The notes under the pieces were generated by a model. The model did no database searches. It saw only the letters and a list, made by a program, of their open reading frames with translations, and was not told where the DNA came from. A stretch of 6,892 nt of DNA. Origin: Acholeplasmatales bacterium (GTDB lineage: Bacteria > Bacillota_I > Bacilli_A > Acholeplasmatales > Anaeroplasmataceae). Where the stretch lies: contig CAAGJD010000149.1 of NCBI GenBank assembly GCA_900770055.1, positions 1 to 6,892 on the forward strand. Direction: 5' to 3'. Shown here piece by piece: positions 5,823-6,892 of the stretch. The translations under genes and the position numbers were made by a program. The first letter of the stretch is position 1. Every line of letters starts with the position of its first letter.

Positions 5823-5984
5823 ATGTTAAAATTAAAAAATTTCAATACTAATACTGATGAATATTTGAATTTTATATTTAATCTAGAAGTTAAAACAATT
5901 ACTTGTCCTTGGTGTGATACAACAAATATTGAAAGACATGGATATTATTTTAGATATATTAATATATTTGTAACGAAGTATTAG
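5823..5984 (+). CDS. Truncated zinc-ribbon N-terminus of a transposase-like protein
   Basis: This encodes 53 residues: an N-terminal mixed segment, then CPWC at 28-31 followed by ERHGYYFRYI (37-46). The pattern Cys-Pro-x-Cys, then His-Gly-Tyr-Tyr-x-Arg-Tyr resembles the first zinc-binding half found at the start of ISL3-like and DUF6431-type transposase proteins, which continue with a second Cys pair and a catalytic domain. Here the protein stops after VTKY, before any second metal-binding pair, and neither other forward frame resumes a recognisable transposase. The usual reading is a decayed insertion-sequence remnant. Against simple decay, it has a strong AGGAGG and a terminator seven bases after the stop, so the unit looks expressible as it stands. 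Family assignment is from motif pattern only and is not certain. Confidence 0.55.
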   Translation: MLKLKNFNTNTDEYLNFIFNLEVKTITCPWCDTTNIERHGYYFRYINIFVTKY

Positions 5985-5990
5985 CAAAAT

Positions 5991-6056
5991 AAAGCCAATT
6001 GAAGGTTATACACTATTGATTTTGTGTAGGACTTTTCAATTGACTTTAATTTTTTT
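5991..6056 (+). terminator. Terminator after the 53-codon ORF
   Basis: AAAGCCAATTGAA (5991-6003) pairs with TTCAATTGACTTT (6035-6047) over 13 positions with one mismatch. Inside, TACAC (6009-6013) pairs with GTGTA (6024-6028). T7 follows at 6050-6056. It starts seven bases after the ORF stop. It shares the ACTTTTCAA nonamer (6031-6039) with the 3' arm of the hairpin upstream of the ORF (5790-5798). Confidence 0.75.
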
Positions 6057-6280
6057 AATTTATGACTTAACTATAATGATTTTATAACAAATTTTGGTTT
6101 TATTTTATTTAATAGTATTGCCATATAATGTAAAAAAATATAAAATTAAATAAATTAGACAATTAAAATTAATTTTGATAGTGTTTTGACTTTTATGATT
6201 TTTATGTAAAAAACAATTAATAATTTTGCGTTTTTAAATATTCAAGTTATATTTCATTCATAACAAAAACTATTTTTTAA
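6057..6280. other. Very AT-rich intergenic spacer, no gene seen
   Basis: No ORF with a plausible start and ribosome binding site is visible on either strand, and no tRNA- or rRNA-like structure is recognised. TATAAT occurs at 6072-6077 and 6124-6129, but neither has a convincing -35 box at 16-18 bases (TTGACT at 6040-6045 is 26 bases from the first). TTGACT at 6186-6191 has no -10 at the right distance. The promoter of the downstream gene therefore cannot be fixed. Confidence 0.6.
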
Positions 6281-6293
6281 GGAAGGGGGGGCA

Positions 6294-6321
6294 ATATAGT
6301 CTAAAGTACAATAGACTATAT
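6294..6321 (+). promoter_or_regulatory. Hairpin between the Shine-Dalgarno tract and the start codon
   Basis: ATATAGTCTA (6294-6303) and TAGACTATAT (6312-6321) are perfect inverted repeats with loop AAGTACAA; GC on both sides extends it across a one-base bulge. It separates the purine-rich AAGGAAGGGGGGG (about 6279-6291) from the possible starts at 6320 and 6332, and its last two bases are the AT of the 6320 ATG. Folding would bring the ribosome binding site within about 12 bases of the ATG at 6332. Confidence 0.6.
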
Positions 6322-6847
6322 GCATTACAGTATGGACTACTTAGAGCGTAACAGAAATATTTCTATGAAAATAATGGAGGAATTAAAAAAAATACCGGAA
6401 GTTGAAGGAGTAATGTTTCTTGGCGGTGTAGCGAGAAATTTTGCTGATGTAGATTCGGATATTGATTTAGCTGTCTTTTCAAACGAGAAACTTCCAAATT
6501 TATCAGTTGGTGAAAATTTTGATGAAAACAATATAGATATTGAGTTTTGGAATATTAAACTAAACGAAAGTTTTGAAGAATGGGGACAAGTTCAAAAAGA
6601 AGCTTATCAAGAAGGAATTATAGTATTTGATAGAAATGGTAAGGTAAAGGACTATATTGATAAAGCTTTATTCTATTCTGACAAAACATTTCTTCTTGAA
6701 TTTGGAGAAAGATTTTTCCATTTGGCATGGCATGGTTTGATTTATACACCATATAGAAATAAATCGATAAGAGGTTATCATTGGATTTTACCAAGTGATT
6801 TATGGTATAAGAGGTATCCACCAAAGTTGCCCATCTTACTAAAATAG
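6320..6847 (+). CDS. Nucleotidyltransferase-fold protein, probably C-terminally shortened
   Basis: This encodes 175 residues from the ATG at 6320, or 171 from the ATG at 6332; the second lies outside the hairpin and may be the true start. The N-terminal half is a DNA-polymerase-beta-like nucleotidyltransferase core: FLGGVARNFADVDSDIDLAVF (33-53) with metal-binding D47 and D49, and IDIEFW (72-77) supplying a third acidic residue (D73 or E75). The family's usual Gly-Ser before the first strand turn is Gly-Gly here (35-36). The second half (FFHLAWHGLIYTPYRNKSIR, 132-151, then GYHWILPSDLWYKR) is a helical region with many aromatic residues. After YKR the end is YPPKLPILLK, proline-rich and unlike a domain end. 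A frameshift there is possible. Such folds include antibiotic-modifying enzymes, tRNA/RNA modifiers and toxin-antitoxin NTases; substrate unknown. It stands alone, with its own terminator. Confidence 0.75.
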   Translation: MHYSMDYLERNRNISMKIMEELKKIPEVEGVMFLGGVARNFADVDSDIDLAVFSNEKLPNLSVGENFDENNIDIEFWNIKLNESFEEWGQVQKEAYQEGIIVFDRNGKVKDYIDKALFYSDKTFLLEFGERFFHLAWHGLIYTPYRNKSIRGYHWILPSDLWYKRYPPKLPILLK

Positions 6848-6850
6848 TTT

Positions 6851-6889
6851 AAACCTCCTATAATTGTTATAACAAACGAGGAGGTTTTT
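6851..6889 (+). terminator. Intrinsic terminator at the window end
   Basis: AAACCTCC (6851-6858) pairs with GGAGGTTT (6880-6887), with T5 at 6885-6889. The loop contains a second stem, TATAA (6859-6863) with TTATA (6867-6871). It begins four bases after the nucleotidyltransferase stop. Confidence 0.85.
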
Positions 6890-6892
6890 ATA

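Noticed and set aside
6072..6129. TATAAT boxes at 6072 and 6124 as promoters of the nucleotidyltransferase
   Set aside because: Neither has a recognisable -35 box at 16-18 bases; such hexamers are expected by chance in sequence this AT-rich.
6337..6824. Minus-strand ORFs opposite the nucleotidyltransferase
   Set aside because: They are complementary to its conserved catalytic and aromatic regions and lack initiation signals.
5500..6892. CRISPR array, tRNA or phage attachment site in the hairpin-rich end
   Set aside because: The repeats are inverted pairs, not regularly spaced direct repeats; no cloverleaf or CCA end is visible and no integrase or direct-repeat pair was found.

Overview
The window reads as part of a low-GC Bacillota chromosome, probably from an anaerobic, fermentative, gut-type lineage. 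This rests on the AT-rich composition, consensus sigma-A promoters (TTTACA-17-TATAAT and TTGACA-16-TATAAT), strong AGGAGG ribosome binding sites, HrcA/CIRCE control of groESL and an nfnAB pair. TGA stops groES and tryptophan is encoded by TGG, so the code looks standard rather than the Mycoplasma code. Placement near Erysipelotrichia or similar gut Bacilli is inference only. Every supported gene is on the + strand. Bases 1-17 are not genomic: they match the 3' end of the Illumina TruSeq read-1 adapter, so the window starts at a contig edge.

Layout. 18-853 is the 3' part of an ABC-2 type (NatB-like) export permease with no start in the window. 854-1202 is a non-coding gap with a long hairpin terminator and the promoter of the next operon. 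1203-3442 is a two-gene operon, nfnA-nfnB, encoding the flavin-based electron-bifurcating NADH-dependent ferredoxin:NADP+ oxidoreductase; it ends in a clear intrinsic terminator. 3511-3587 is a compact heat-shock control region in which two CIRCE operators with centres 50 bp apart bracket the -10 and start site, the upstream one containing the -35 box. It drives groES (3604-3885) and groEL (3902-5512), followed by a GC-rich terminator.

From about 5513 to the end the character changes from housekeeping operons to gene remnants and hairpins. There is a short coding-like fragment without a start (5563-5643), then a pair of mutually exclusive hairpins resembling an attenuator (5681-5746). Next is a perfect 10-bp hairpin with a nested palindrome (5764-5803), and a 53-codon ORF with a good ribosome binding site. 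That ORF encodes only the zinc-ribbon start of what looks like a transposase-type protein, and it is closed by its own terminator. A very AT-rich spacer with no gene follows (about 6057-6280). The last gene is a nucleotidyltransferase-fold protein (6320-6847) whose ribosome binding site and start are separated by a perfect 10-bp hairpin, and whose C-terminus looks shortened or frameshifted. A terminator closes the window.

The two intact operons have housekeeping roles: NfnAB balances NADH, NADPH and reduced ferredoxin, and GroES/GroEL folds proteins. The most unusual material is the run of hairpins and short ORFs in 5644-6322. I do not see a convincing new multi-gene system here.
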